Source of the DNA: Mesorhizobium australicum
Lineage (GTDB): Bacteria > Pseudomonadota > Alphaproteobacteria > Rhizobiales > Rhizobiaceae
Assembly: GCF_900177325.1 (NCBI RefSeq)
Contig: NZ_FXBL01000003.1
Location: 168,174 to 232,173 of the forward strand
Direction: 5' to 3'
DNA: 64,000 nt
Positions 10,937 to 19,595 of the stretch are shown in pieces. The notes beneath the pieces are model-generated. The model had not been told where the DNA came from, did not search any database, and saw nothing but the letters and a program-made list of their open reading frames with translations. Made by a program: the position numbers and the translations under genes. Position 1 is the first letter of the stretch, and every line of letters begins with the position of its first letter.

Positions 10937-12127
10937 TCATGCCGCTTTGGCGACAGCCGGCTGGGCCGACAGGCGATAGTGTTCGAGTGCGGCGCCCACA
11001 CCGGAGCCTGGCTGGACCTTTACGCCGCAATCGCGCAGAGCCATTTCAGCCGCCGAGATCGCGCCGCACATCATCACCTCGTTAACCCAGCCGAGATGGC
11101 CGATTCGGAAGACTTTGCCGGCAACCTTGTTAAGGCCGACACCGAGCGACGTCTGGTAGCCGTGATATGCGCGACGAACGACGTCCGCGCTATCGATCCC
11201 CTCAGGGACCAAAATGGCGCTGACGGTGTCGGAATGCCACTTCGGTTCCTTAGCGCAGACATGCAGGCCCCACGCGTCAACCGCCTTGCGCACGCCCGTA
11301 GCAAGCCGGTTGTGACGCTCGAAGATGCGTTCCAGGCCTTCTTCCTGGATCAGGTCGAGGGCCGCACGCAGACCGCGCAGCAACTGTACCGCCGGCGTAT
11401 AGGGGAAAAAGCCGGTGTCGTTGGCGCGGATCTGGTCCTCGAAGGAGAAGTAGCAGCGGTGGTGCTTGGCCGCCACTGCCGCGGCCAGCGCCTTTTGGCT
11501 GACCGACAGGAAGCCGAGACCGGGCGGCAGCATGAAGCCCTTCTGCGAGCCGGAGACAGCGAGATCGACGCCCCATTCTTCCTGGCGGAAGTCGATCGAC
11601 CCGACAGAGGATACGCCATCGACGAACAGCAGAGCCGGATGCTTGGCAGCGTTGAGTGCCGCCCGCACTGCGGCGACATCGCTGGTCACGCCGGTCGCGG
11701 TTTCGTTGTGGGTGACAAAGACCGCCTTGATGCGGTGTTCCTTGTCCTTGGCAAGACGCTCGGTGTAGATTTCGACCGGAACGCCCGTTCCCCATTCCAC
11801 ATCGACCACGTCAACGTCGAGTCCGAAGCGCTCGGCCATGTCGACCCACAGATGCGAGAACTGGCCGAAGCGCGACATGAGCACCCGGTCGCCAGGGTTC
11901 AAGGTGTTGGTGATCGCCGATTCCCAGGCACCCGTGCCCGAGGAGGGAAAGATGAAGACGCGGCCAGTCTCGTTGCGGAACACTTTCATCAGGTCGGTGA
12001 AGAGGCCGCGTGTGAAGCTAGGATAATCCGGCGCGCGCATATCCTCCATCGGCATGTTCATCGCCTGCCGGACGACCTCCGGAACATTCGTCGGTCCCGG
12101 AACGAAGAGCTGGGTGAAGCCGGCCAT
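10937..12127 (-). CDS. sga: Serine-glyoxylate aminotransferase
   Basis: Transfers the amino group from serine to glyoxylate, giving hydroxypyruvate and glycine. The 396-residue class V aminotransferase starts MAGFTQLFVPGPTNVPE at 12127, behind a GGGAG site; upstream in-frame codons to 12157 are unlikely. The PLP lysine is K196 in SGSQKGFMLPPG, and FVTHNETATGV is another signature. It is the first gene of the seven-step cluster, so the operon promoter should lie in 12128-12468. Confidence 0.95.
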   Translation of the reverse strand: MAGFTQLFVPGPTNVPEVVRQAMNMPMEDMRAPDYPSFTRGLFTDLMKVFRNETGRVFIFPSSGTGAWESAITNTLNPGDRVLMSRFGQFSHLWVDMAERFGLDVDVVDVEWGTGVPVEIYTERLAKDKEHRIKAVFVTHNETATGVTSDVAAVRAALNAAKHPALLFVDGVSSVGSIDFRQEEWGVDLAVSGSQKGFMLPPGLGFLSVSQKALAAAVAAKHHRCYFSFEDQIRANDTGFFPYTPAVQLLRGLRAALDLIQEEGLERIFERHNRLATGVRKAVDAWGLHVCAKEPKWHSDTVSAILVPEGIDSADVVRRAYHGYQTSLGVGLNKVAGKVFRIGHLGWVNEVMMCGAISAAEMALRDCGVKVQPGSGVGAALEHYRLSAQPAVAKAA

Positions 12128-12468
12128 AAAATGTCTCCCGAAGATCGTCGCGGGCACGGTGCCCTATCTGTGGCGTTCGGAAGGATGATCGGTTTTGCGC
12201 CCACCGCTCACAACACCTGTCCAGATAGATTAGCGGGCTCCGGGGCGTTGGGCTGAGCCCACTCTTTCAGGTGCAGGGGCGTCCTATCGGATAGGTCGGA
12301 ACCTACCCAGGCGCATCGGCAACCGAGCACCATTTCCGTCCTGTCCACCCCGCTATCGCAGGTCGGCGCGGTGTCTCCTGCTCCCATTCGTTCATGAAAT
12401 GGTTGAATTCGGCGGTAGACGGGAAAGCGGTACCCCTGCGCCGAAAGCCGTCTGCCATGATTTGATGA
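12128..12468 (-). promoter_or_regulatory. Upstream region of the serine-cycle operon with a small palindrome
   Basis: About 340 bp between sga and the IS66 element. It contains a perfect 13-nt palindrome, CCTATCGGATAGG (12283-12295), about 155 bp upstream of the sga start. No convincing sigma-70 pair or QscR-type site was identified by eye. The IS66 element has inserted close upstream and may define its outer limit. Confidence 0.35.
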
Positions 12469-12489
12469 TTGGCTTTAAGTGCATGCCTT

Positions 12490-12897
12490 ATGTCATGCGC
12501 TACAGTCGTTTCACAAATTGAGGTTCTGGCTGCCGGTGACCTGGGCCGTCGGCGGGTCTGGACGGATGAAGAGAAGATCCGCATCGTCGAGGAGAGCTTG
12601 CAGGGCTATCGGCAGGGTTCGGCGACGGCTCGGCGCTACGGGTTATCGCGCTCGCTGCTTACGATCTGGCGTCGGGAGTACCGGAGCGGCGTTCTTGGCC
12701 GTGCGGCTTACCATGGCTTCGTGCCGCTGGCGATTTCGCCGCCGGAAGCCGAGCCTCGTGAGGTGGTGTCGCAGCCTCGGACTGATGATGACGTGCGGAT
12801 CGAGATCGGTCTACCGAATGGCCGCCGCCTGACGATCCCGGCCTCGCTCGATCCGAACATCCTGGTCCGTCTGTTGCCGGTTCTGGACGCGTCATGA
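12490..12897 (+). CDS. tnpA: IS66-family accessory protein TnpA (OrfA)
   Basis: A small helix-turn-helix protein with RRRVWTDEEKIRIVEESLQG and ARRYGLSRSLLTIWRREYR, typical of the first gene of IS66 elements. The stop overlaps the tnpB start (ATGA). The exact start (12469 or 12490) is not certain. Confidence 0.85.
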   Translation: MSCATVVSQIEVLAAGDLGRRRVWTDEEKIRIVEESLQGYRQGSATARRYGLSRSLLTIWRREYRSGVLGRAAYHGFVPLAISPPEAEPREVVSQPRTDDDVRIEIGLPNGRRLTIPASLDPNILVRLLPVLDAS

Positions 12898-13244
12898 TCG
12901 CATTTCCGGCCGGGGTGAAGGTCTGGATCGCGGGTGGCGTGACGGACATGCGTTGCGGCATGAACAGCCTGGCGCTGAAGGTGCAGGAAGGGCTCGGGCG
13001 CGATCCTCATGGCGGCGAACTCTTTTGTTTCCGGGGACGCAAGGGCGATCTGATCAAGGTCCTGTGGCATGACGGGGTTGGCATGTCGCTCTATATGAAG
13101 CGCCTGGAGGCCGGAAAGTTCATCTGGCCAATCAGCCATATCGGCTCTGCCGTTCCTGTTTCGTCAGCGCAATTGGGCTATCTTCTCGAAGGGATCGACT
13201 GGCGTAATCCGCGCTGGACGCAGCGACCTTCGAAGGCAGGTTGA
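12894..13244 (+). CDS. tnpB: IS66-family accessory protein TnpB (IS66 Orf2)
   Basis: A 116-residue protein with the family opening VKVWIAGGVTDMRCGMN and the later GDLIKVLWHDGVGMSLYMKRLE, diagnostic for IS66 Orf2. It starts within the tnpA stop codon. Confidence 0.92.
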   Translation: MIAFPAGVKVWIAGGVTDMRCGMNSLALKVQEGLGRDPHGGELFCFRGRKGDLIKVLWHDGVGMSLYMKRLEAGKFIWPISHIGSAVPVSSAQLGYLLEGIDWRNPRWTQRPSKAG

Positions 13245-13304
13245 TCGTCCATATTTATCTGTTTTTGTTAGGTTTTCGGCGGCTATCATGGTAACCTTTC
13301 CACC

Positions 13305-14942
13305 ATGGATGAAGCCGCTTCGGAGATTGCCAGATTACGCGAAGCGCTTGCGGCATCGGAGGCTCGCGCCGTCTTGGCCGAGACCGAACTTGCGCAGGTC
13401 CGCGCCGTCGTCTCAAGCTCCGAGGCGATGATCAGGCACCTCAAGCTCGAGATCGCCAAATTGCGACGCGAGCAGTATGGCCAGAGTTCGGAACGCCGTG
13501 CCCGGCTGATCGACCAGATGGAGTTGCAGCTCGAAGAACTCGAGGCCGACGCAACCGAAGACGAGATAGCGGCAGAACGCGCCGCGGCGAAGAACACGAA
13601 TGTTTCCGCCTTCGAACGTCGTCGTCCGGTGCGCAAACCATTTCCGGAACACTTACCGCGCGAGCGTCTGGTTATCGAGGCTCCCTCGACCTGCACCTGC
13701 TGCGGTTCGCCCCGAATCTTGAAGATGGGCGAAGACATAACCGAGACGCTGGAGATGATCCCTCGCCAGTGGAAGGTAATCCAGACGGTGCGCGAGAAGT
13801 TCACCTGCCGGGATTGCGAGAAGATTAGCCAGCCACCGGCGCCCTTCCATGCCACACCGCGCGGATGGGCGGGACCGAACCTGCTGGCGACGATCCTCTT
13901 CGAGAAGTTCGGCCAGCATCAGCCCCTGAACCGCCAGGCCGAGCGTTATGCCAGGGAAGGCGTCGATCTCAGCCTCTCCACGCTGGCCGATCAGGTCGGC
14001 GCTTGCGCCACCGCCCTGCAGCCGGTCCATGATCTGATCCGGGCACATGTTCTCGCCGCCGAGAGGTTGCATGGGGATGACACCACCGTGCCGCTTCTGG
14101 CTCGGGGAGCAACGAGGCAGGCCCGGCTCTGGACCTACGTCCGCGATGACCGCCCCTTCGCGGGCGGCGCTCCTCCCGCGGCACTTTTCTACTTCTCTTC
14201 CGATCGTGAGAAGACCCATCCCAACCGGCATCTCGCTGGATGGAGCGGCACACTGCAGGCTGACGCCTACGGTGGCTACAACGACCTCTATCGTGCAGGC
14301 CGCAGCCCCGCGCCGGTGCTCAGCGCCCTGTGCTGGAGCCATGCGCGGCGCAAGTTCTTCGAACTGGCAGACATTGCCGGCAATGTGCGCAAAGGCAAAC
14401 CCGGTCACGAGATCTCGCCTGTCGCGTTTCAGGCCGTGGCTCTTATCGACGCCCTGTTCGACATCGAGCGTGGGATAAACGGTATGCCTGCCGAGAAGCG
14501 GCTTGCTGCCCGACAGCAGCATGCCCGCCCTCTCGTCGAGGAATTGCACGACTGGCTCAAGGCCCAGCGCGCGCAAATGTCCAGGCACAATCCCGTTGCC
14601 AAGGCGATCAACTACATGTTCGAGAAGGAGGGACGCTGGGAGGCCTTCACCCGTTTCCTCGAAGACGGCAGGCTTTGTCTTACGAACAACGCCGCCGAAC
14701 GCGCTCTGCGCGGTATCGCTCTCGGCAGAAAGGCATGGCTCTTCGCCGGTTCCCAGCGCGGAGGCGAGCGCGCCGCTTTCATGTATTCCCTGATCGTTAC
14801 GGCAAAGATGAACAATATCGACCCGCAGGCCTGGCTGGCGGACGTGCTCGCCAGGATGCCCAGCTTCCCCGTATCCAGAGTACCTGAACTGCTGCCGTGG
14901 AACTGGTCTCCCGCCGGAGACGCCCGGCAAGAGGCCGCCTGA
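13305..14942 (+). CDS. tnpC: IS66-family transposase TnpC
   Basis: A 545-residue DDE transposase. It has an N-terminal coiled coil (ARLREALAASEARAVLAET), a CTCCGSPRI/CRDCEKI zinc finger, the LHGDDTTVPLL catalytic Asp, LQADAYGGYNDLY, and a C-terminal LTNNAAERALRGIALGRKAWLFAGS segment carrying the catalytic Glu. Full length and apparently intact, so this element may be active. Confidence 0.95.
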   Translation: MDEAASEIARLREALAASEARAVLAETELAQVRAVVSSSEAMIRHLKLEIAKLRREQYGQSSERRARLIDQMELQLEELEADATEDEIAAERAAAKNTNVSAFERRRPVRKPFPEHLPRERLVIEAPSTCTCCGSPRILKMGEDITETLEMIPRQWKVIQTVREKFTCRDCEKISQPPAPFHATPRGWAGPNLLATILFEKFGQHQPLNRQAERYAREGVDLSLSTLADQVGACATALQPVHDLIRAHVLAAERLHGDDTTVPLLARGATRQARLWTYVRDDRPFAGGAPPAALFYFSSDREKTHPNRHLAGWSGTLQADAYGGYNDLYRAGRSPAPVLSALCWSHARRKFFELADIAGNVRKGKPGHEISPVAFQAVALIDALFDIERGINGMPAEKRLAARQQHARPLVEELHDWLKAQRAQMSRHNPVAKAINYMFEKEGRWEAFTRFLEDGRLCLTNNAAERALRGIALGRKAWLFAGSQRGGERAAFMYSLIVTAKMNNIDPQAWLADVLARMPSFPVSRVPELLPWNWSPAGDARQEAA

Positions 14943-15241
14943 TGGCACGCCCAACCCGTGTCTACACCATCGAATACGTCGCCACGCTGATAGGCGAGAA
15001 CCTCGAACTCCTCCAGGAAATCACCGGCAATTCGGAGAACATCGACTACGGCGAGATGATCCATGTCCACGACGGAAGCGAAGAGGGCATCACTACCTTC
15101 ACCGACCGAGGCATCGAAAGCCTGAAGGAGTTCCTCGCAGACGTACGGACCTGGGACGGCGGTGTGCGACAGTTCCTCGCGGATTCCCAATGCGATCCGG
15201 GAATGATCAAGCGCGTCATGGCAGACAAACCAAATTCCTGA
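14942..15241 (+). CDS. Small passenger protein of the IS66 element
   Basis: A 99-residue acidic protein starting MARPTRVYTIEYVATLIGEN. The ATG at 14942 overlaps the tnpC stop by one base, so translation is coupled to the transposase. I do not recognise a catalytic motif. Its position at the element's 3' end marks it as IS66 cargo, possibly a regulator of transposition or a conserved hypothetical passenger. Confidence 0.65.
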   Translation: MARPTRVYTIEYVATLIGENLELLQEITGNSENIDYGEMIHVHDGSEEGITTFTDRGIESLKEFLADVRTWDGGVRQFLADSQCDPGMIKRVMADKPNS

Positions 15242-15359
15242 TCTCTCGCGGTCTTGGCCGGATGGATACGGAAAGCGAGGAACGCCCGCGCTTTATATTG
15301 CGCTTCCCGACCGTCGAAGCCCGAGCCGCATGCTAAACCATAGACCTATATGGCGCTGC

Positions 15360-15572
15360 TTCACCGGACCAGTCCTCGGCCACGCACACGTCAGCGACAC
15401 CTACTGGTATCTGCAGGCAACGCGAGATCCTGATGGTGCAGATCGCGGCGGCCGGGGAGCCTTTGCACCAAGGAGCCGTCACATGACCGCGCTGGCTCCT
15501 CATCTCTCAGCGTTCTTACGGAAGCACCTACCGCACGAGCGGCGGGCGAGCCAACACACCTGTGAGGCTTAG
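15360..15572 (+). pseudogene. Remnant of a tandem tyrosine recombinase (integrase) pair
   Basis: VLGHAHVSDTYWYLQAT matches the C-terminal active-site region (the H-x-x-x-x-x-Y end) of XerC/D-like recombinases. After a one-frame shift it continues EILMVQIAAAGEP to a TGA that overlaps an ATG. The next frame, MTALAPHLSAFLRKHLPHER, is the typical start of the second recombinase of a tandem set (as in Rit-type trios of rhizobia), cut off after about 30 residues. Only this junction survives. Confidence 0.75.
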
Positions 15573-15665
15573 GGAAGATGCCTTCCGGATCGGCGCCCGA
15601 CAGCGTGAACTCGTGTTGTCCAACGTCCGTAGTCCCAGCGCGACGGTTAGTGCAGTGTCAAACGC

Positions 15666-16532
15666 TCAATACCAGTCGGGCGTGTGGCGACTGCCGAGCA
15701 TTTCACCGTAGGTATCGATACGACGATCGCGGAGCACTTGATTGAAAGCGTTGCGCCGGGCGTCTGCGAGATTGACTGTGGCGATAAGCACTTCCTCTTT
15801 ATCCTGACTCGCCGGACCGGCGACCGGCCAACCGCTGTGGCCGGCGATCAGGCTCTGGCCAATGAACGGCTGACCGCGTTCGGTGCCGATACGATCTGCG
15901 GCTGCAACGAATACCGAATTGCTGTGCGCAGCTGCCATCACAAGGATGTTGGCCATGGCTTGGCTCTTCGGATCCTGCCCCGGGATCGGCACCCAGTTGG
16001 TCGGTACGCAAATTATTTCCGCGCCTTGCAACGCAGAAAGCCTGAAACATTCAGGGAACCAACAGTCATAACAGATGTGACAACTGATGCGCCCGAGGGG
16101 TGTATCGAACACCGGGAAACCAAGGTTACCTGGCGAGAAGTATAACACTTCGTCCCCCCATAGATGCATCTTGCGGTAGCGCCCAATCACACCATCGGGT
16201 CCGAGGATTACCGCCGAGTTGTAAAGCTTCTCACCATCGCGTTCGACGATGCCGGCTACTAGGTGCATACCCAGCCGATTGGCGGCACGACACCATGCCT
16301 CGGTCGACGATCCTGCCGGAATCAGTTCCGCCAGCGATCGCGCCTCAGCACGCGTCTGAAAGACATAGCCGGTATTGCACAGCTCCGGCAATACCATAAG
16401 ATTTGCCCCCTTCGCAGCAGCCTTTTCCATTAGCGTAATGCTGCGCGTCACATTCGTCTCGATCGCACCGAAGCTCGGTTCCATCTGGCCGACGGCGACG
16501 GTGACCTCGGCTTCTTTGTTCCGTTTCGACAT
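15666..16532 (-). CDS. Carbon-nitrogen hydrolase (nitrilase superfamily amidohydrolase)
   Basis: A cytoplasmic amidase or nitrilase-fold hydrolase of 288 residues. The catalytic triad is visible: E50 in LMVLPELCNTGY, K121 in GRYRKMHLW, C154 in CHICYDCWFPE. Family members cleave amides, carbamoyl-amines or nitriles; the substrate cannot be read from sequence. It is the last gene of the urea/amide operon, downstream of hupE and the AmiC/AmiR pair, so a small amide is a reasonable guess. The ATG at 16532 follows GGTGAG. A decayed second copy lies at about 23560-23875. Confidence 0.88.
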   Translation of the reverse strand: MSKRNKEAEVTVAVGQMEPSFGAIETNVTRSITLMEKAAAKGANLMVLPELCNTGYVFQTRAEARSLAELIPAGSSTEAWCRAANRLGMHLVAGIVERDGEKLYNSAVILGPDGVIGRYRKMHLWGDEVLYFSPGNLGFPVFDTPLGRISCHICYDCWFPECFRLSALQGAEIICVPTNWVPIPGQDPKSQAMANILVMAAAHSNSVFVAAADRIGTERGQPFIGQSLIAGHSGWPVAGPASQDKEEVLIATVNLADARRNAFNQVLRDRRIDTYGEMLGSRHTPDWY

Positions 16533-16587
16533 TAGCTCACCAAAATGGCTTTTCCAAAACGCTACTCAGTCTGCAGACGCAGCGAAA

Positions 16588-16640
16588 CTGGATGGGTGCC
16601 ACCCGTTCGCATAGTCATTCATCCGGGGCACCCGATCCAG
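16588..16640. repeat. Intercistronic inverted repeat between hupE and the nitrilase gene
   Basis: Arms CTGGATGGGTGCC (16588-16600) and GGCACCCGATCCAG (16627-16640) pair over 13 positions with one bulged base and a loop of about 26 nt. There is no T-tract, so it is more likely an mRNA-stabilising or processing hairpin than a terminator. Confidence 0.5.
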
Positions 16641-16671
16641 TCCGGAAATTTTGCGCCCGGCAAGTCGCCGA

Positions 16672-17273
16672 CTAGATACTACCTGTGACGATTGCGACAC
16701 CCGCAACCGCGGCAAGGCCCCCTGCTACACGGACTAAGGTTTCTCCGCGGGATCCGACTTTGCTGGCGGCGATCAGGCCAAGCGCCAGGCCGCAGGCATG
16801 CAGCAGCGCCGTCGCAATGATGAAGCCGGCGCCGTAGGCAAGGCCAGCGACGGTTTCTGGCATCTCGGCGCCATGGGCGTAGCCGTGGAAGAGGGCAAAG
16901 ATGCCGACCAGCGCCATGGCTACGGCAATCACGATCCTGAAGCCAAGCGCGACTGCGGCGCCGAGCACAACGATCGACAGGCCGATGCCAAGCTCGACGA
17001 AGGGCACAGGGATGCCAGCGAAACCGATGGCGCCGCCGATGGCCATGACCGAAACGAACGCAGCCGGCACCAGCGACAGCGGCATCCGCCCAACTGGGCA
17101 GCGAGCAGGCCGACCATGACCATGGCGAGCACGTGGTCGACGCCGCCGATCGGATGCCAGAAGCCGTGTGCGACTCCGCCGATGTCGCCGACCCCGACAT
17201 GGGGGCTGGCAATCATCGAGCTGGCAGCAAGCATGGCCATTGCGGCCAATGCGGTAATCGGAGTTCTTTCCAT
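16672..17273 (-). pseudogene. hupE: HupE/UreJ nickel permease, frameshifted
   Basis: HupE/UreJ proteins are small membrane permeases that import nickel for urease or hydrogenase. The gene starts at the ATG at 17273 (MERTPITALAAMAMLAASS, a signal-like segment) behind AAGGAG and reads well through HPIGGVDHVLAMVMVGLLAAQLGG. It then needs a one-base shift near 17096 to continue MPLSLVPAAFVSVMAIGG, FALFHGYAHGAEMP and the C-terminal helices to the stop at 16672. Either it carries a single-base deletion or the sequence has an error. An intact paralogue is at 37601-38182. It lies downstream of the SBP_bac_5 gene in the urease operon. Confidence 0.85.
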
Positions 17274-17421
17274 CTTCAGTCTCCTTGCATTCGGGTTGTT
17301 GCCGGTAATATGACTGTTGCCTCTTACTTTCGGCGTGGTGTCGGCAGCACCCCGAAGGCCGCCTCCACGGAGAGCGCAAAGGCGTTCGAGTTCGCGCTGT
17401 TGTGGGATCAAACTGATTCGA

Positions 17422-18981
17422 TCAAAGGTTTGAATCCGTCCATACATTCTTGAACGAATGCCAATTCTGCCTTGGATTGCTAAAACCTTTAACCCGGGGG
17501 TGATAGCAGACAGAGCCACGTCGCAAAGTCAGCATTGGCAGGACCGGCAGATCGTCCATGATCAATGCGTGGGCCTCTCGATACAGCTGGCTTCGTTGAT
17601 CGCCACTCTGGGCTTGCCGAGCTTTGTCTAGCAAGCGATCTACGGCGGAATTGGAGTAATATCCTGCATTGAACCCAAACGGCGAAGTGTTCCGGGAATG
17701 CAGCACCTGCTCCAGCCAGACATCGCAGGACATGCCCCAGCTCATCTGCGAGACGCCTGCGCCATCCGGCAACCCGGATCGCCATTCGTTGCAGTAGAAA
17801 ACCCAGTCTTCTGTCCGCACAATCTCTGCACCGAATCCAATCGCCTCAAGATTCCTCGCCAGATGCTCGCAAATACGGACGGGCATGAGCTGGCCGGATC
17901 CTGCGTTGGCCGTCACGATGCGCAATCGCCAGCCTGGGGGGACGCCTGCTTCCGCCAACAGCTGCCGGGCACGCTCGGGATCGTATCGGTAGGGAAAATT
18001 GTACCCCCCATCGAAGGCCGGTGAAGCGGGCGGCAGCATGCCGGACGCGACGGCCGTGTGTCCGCGGAAAATGTCGTGGCTCAGCCTGTCCCGGTCGACC
18101 GCATGCGCTATGGCGTGACGCACTCGAACGTCGCTGAGGACCGGATCGCGCATGTTGAAAATGAAATACCAGACATAGGGTACCTGGCCTTCGAGGACGA
18201 CAAATCCACGCCGTTCTAATTTGTCGAGATCGCTCCCCTCTAGGCCGTAGGCCAGATCGGCATCACCATTGAGCAATGCGTTGTACCGATCTTCAAGGTT
18301 TGGATACGGCTTGAACTCAATACCTTTGAGCTTGGGCAAACCACCCCAGTAATCCTCATTCCGCCGCAGCCGAACGCCACTGCCGAAAGGTGTTGAAAAG
18401 CGATTGTCAAAACGAAAGGGGCCGGTGCCCGGCGCATGGTCGGCAATGCCTGAGTTGCCAAGCTTTTTTAGAGCCTCTGGACTGATGAAGACATGCGCAC
18501 CCGGTGCGTCCTCCTGTGTCATGTAGCGGAGGAACTCCGGAAATGGCTCCTTTAGCGTGAGTAGGATCGAAAATGGCCCCAAGACTTCCACGGACTTCAA
18601 TGCTTCAAGTCCAATCCGGTTGTAATCCGCCGCCACTGGCGAATATTGAGGCGCCTCAGGATTCCACATGCGGTCAATGTTGAACCGCACGGCCTCCGCA
18701 TCAAGCCGGGTGCCATCGTGGAACCGAACATGCTCCCGCAGACGAAACAAATATTGCAGTCCGTTGCTGGAAACCTCGACTGAAGTGGCAAGCGCTGGGA
18801 TAAGCCGCGTCGGACTGGCTACTTCATCCTCCAGATCGTCCTCGTACAGGCTCTCGAACATCTGCTGGACAACTCTGCCTGTATTCCAACCGCCAAACGA
18901 TGCGGGCGGATCGATCGCGTCCACCTCCCAGTCAAGGGCGACGCGAAGAACAGAGTCAGGGGCGCTTTCCGGTGCCGTCAT
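17422..18981 (-). CDS. SBP_bac_5 (family 5 solute-binding) protein without a signal peptide, copy 1
   Basis: A 519-residue protein of the oligopeptide/nickel-binding (DppA/NikA-like) family. Typical motifs include LRVALDWEVDAIDPPAS at the mature start, YLFRLREHVRFHDGT, VRHAIAHAVDRDRL and YDPERARQLLAEAGVP. It begins only 10-12 residues before the first strand of the fold: no signal peptide, lipobox or Tat motif. The start cannot lie further upstream unnoticed, because its ATG overlaps the stop of the AmiR-like gene (ATGA, 18978-18981). It is therefore predicted to be cytoplasmic, and a ligand-sensing role beside AmiC/AmiR is inferred. No cognate permease genes are adjacent. Copy 2 is at 23876-25444. 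Confidence 0.85.
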   Translation of the reverse strand: MTAPESAPDSVLRVALDWEVDAIDPPASFGGWNTGRVVQQMFESLYEDDLEDEVASPTRLIPALATSVEVSSNGLQYLFRLREHVRFHDGTRLDAEAVRFNIDRMWNPEAPQYSPVAADYNRIGLEALKSVEVLGPFSILLTLKEPFPEFLRYMTQEDAPGAHVFISPEALKKLGNSGIADHAPGTGPFRFDNRFSTPFGSGVRLRRNEDYWGGLPKLKGIEFKPYPNLEDRYNALLNGDADLAYGLEGSDLDKLERRGFVVLEGQVPYVWYFIFNMRDPVLSDVRVRHAIAHAVDRDRLSHDIFRGHTAVASGMLPPASPAFDGGYNFPYRYDPERARQLLAEAGVPPGWRLRIVTANAGSGQLMPVRICEHLARNLEAIGFGAEIVRTEDWVFYCNEWRSGLPDGAGVSQMSWGMSCDVWLEQVLHSRNTSPFGFNAGYYSNSAVDRLLDKARQAQSGDQRSQLYREAHALIMDDLPVLPMLTLRRGSVCYHPRVKGFSNPRQNWHSFKNVWTDSNL

Positions 18982-19595
18982 GATATCTCCTTCGGGTTTA
19001 TATCAGAAATCGGATCCCGCAACCCGGCCGCAGCCAGAACTTGGTCGGCGATGTGGGTCATCGATGCGTGTCCTTCCAGGGACCAGCGCCGGATGAGTTG
19101 ATACGCTTGCTCTTCGCTGATCGATCGCTCGGCGGCGAGGTGCCGGACCGCATTATTCACCACGCGACGCGATCGCAGGGTTTCTTCCAGCTTCGCGATC
19201 TTGCTGTTCTGCCGGCGTTCAAATCGGTATCGCGAACTTGCAACCGTCAACGTCGACAAAATCCCAAAGGGGTGGATGGGCTTGCCGATGATGGCTTGCA
19301 CGTCCGCTTCAAGGAGTTCGCGGACGACCGTGGGGCTCTCATACTCGACGATGCCTATAAGGGCGCCATCGCGATCCCGTTTCAGGTCGCTCACATTGAG
19401 GGAAGAGTGCCCGCCGAAGGTGCAGAAGACGACATCGGCATCAGCCGGCCAACGATCGGGTACCGGCCACAGGGTGTCGACTTGGCATCCGATCCGCTTC
19501 AAGTGCCGAACAAGTTCATCACAGACCGAATCCGGCGGATGGATCACACATGCTCGAAGGTTCCGCAATTCACGAATCAACGCCTCACCGGACAT
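18978..19595 (-). CDS. AmiR-like ANTAR-domain transcription antiterminator
   Basis: A 205-residue protein starting MSGEALIRELRNLRACVIHPP, with a degenerate receiver-like N-terminal half, a coiled coil (SKIAKLEETLRSRRVVNNAV) and a C-terminal ANTAR domain (AAERSISEEQAYQLIRRWS). In Pseudomonas, AmiR binds leader RNA of the amidase operon and is held inactive by AmiC until an amide binds. The gene overlaps the AmiC-like stop by 11 bp and the SBP gene start by 4 bp, so the three are translationally coupled. The target leader is not identified here. A truncated, frameshifted copy lies at about 25445-25712. Confidence 0.9.
   Translation of the reverse strand: MSGEALIRELRNLRACVIHPPDSVCDELVRHLKRIGCQVDTLWPVPDRWPADADVVFCTFGGHSSLNVSDLKRDRDGALIGIVEYESPTVVRELLEADVQAIIGKPIHPFGILSTLTVASSRYRFERRQNSKIAKLEETLRSRRVVNNAVRHLAAERSISEEQAYQLIRRWSLEGHASMTHIADQVLAAAGLRDPISDINPKEIS

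Noticed and set aside
10925..12256. 443-codon plus-strand open frame opposite sga
   Set aside because: Shadow of the aminotransferase gene; composition is repetitive in Arg/Asp/Gly and no motif is seen.
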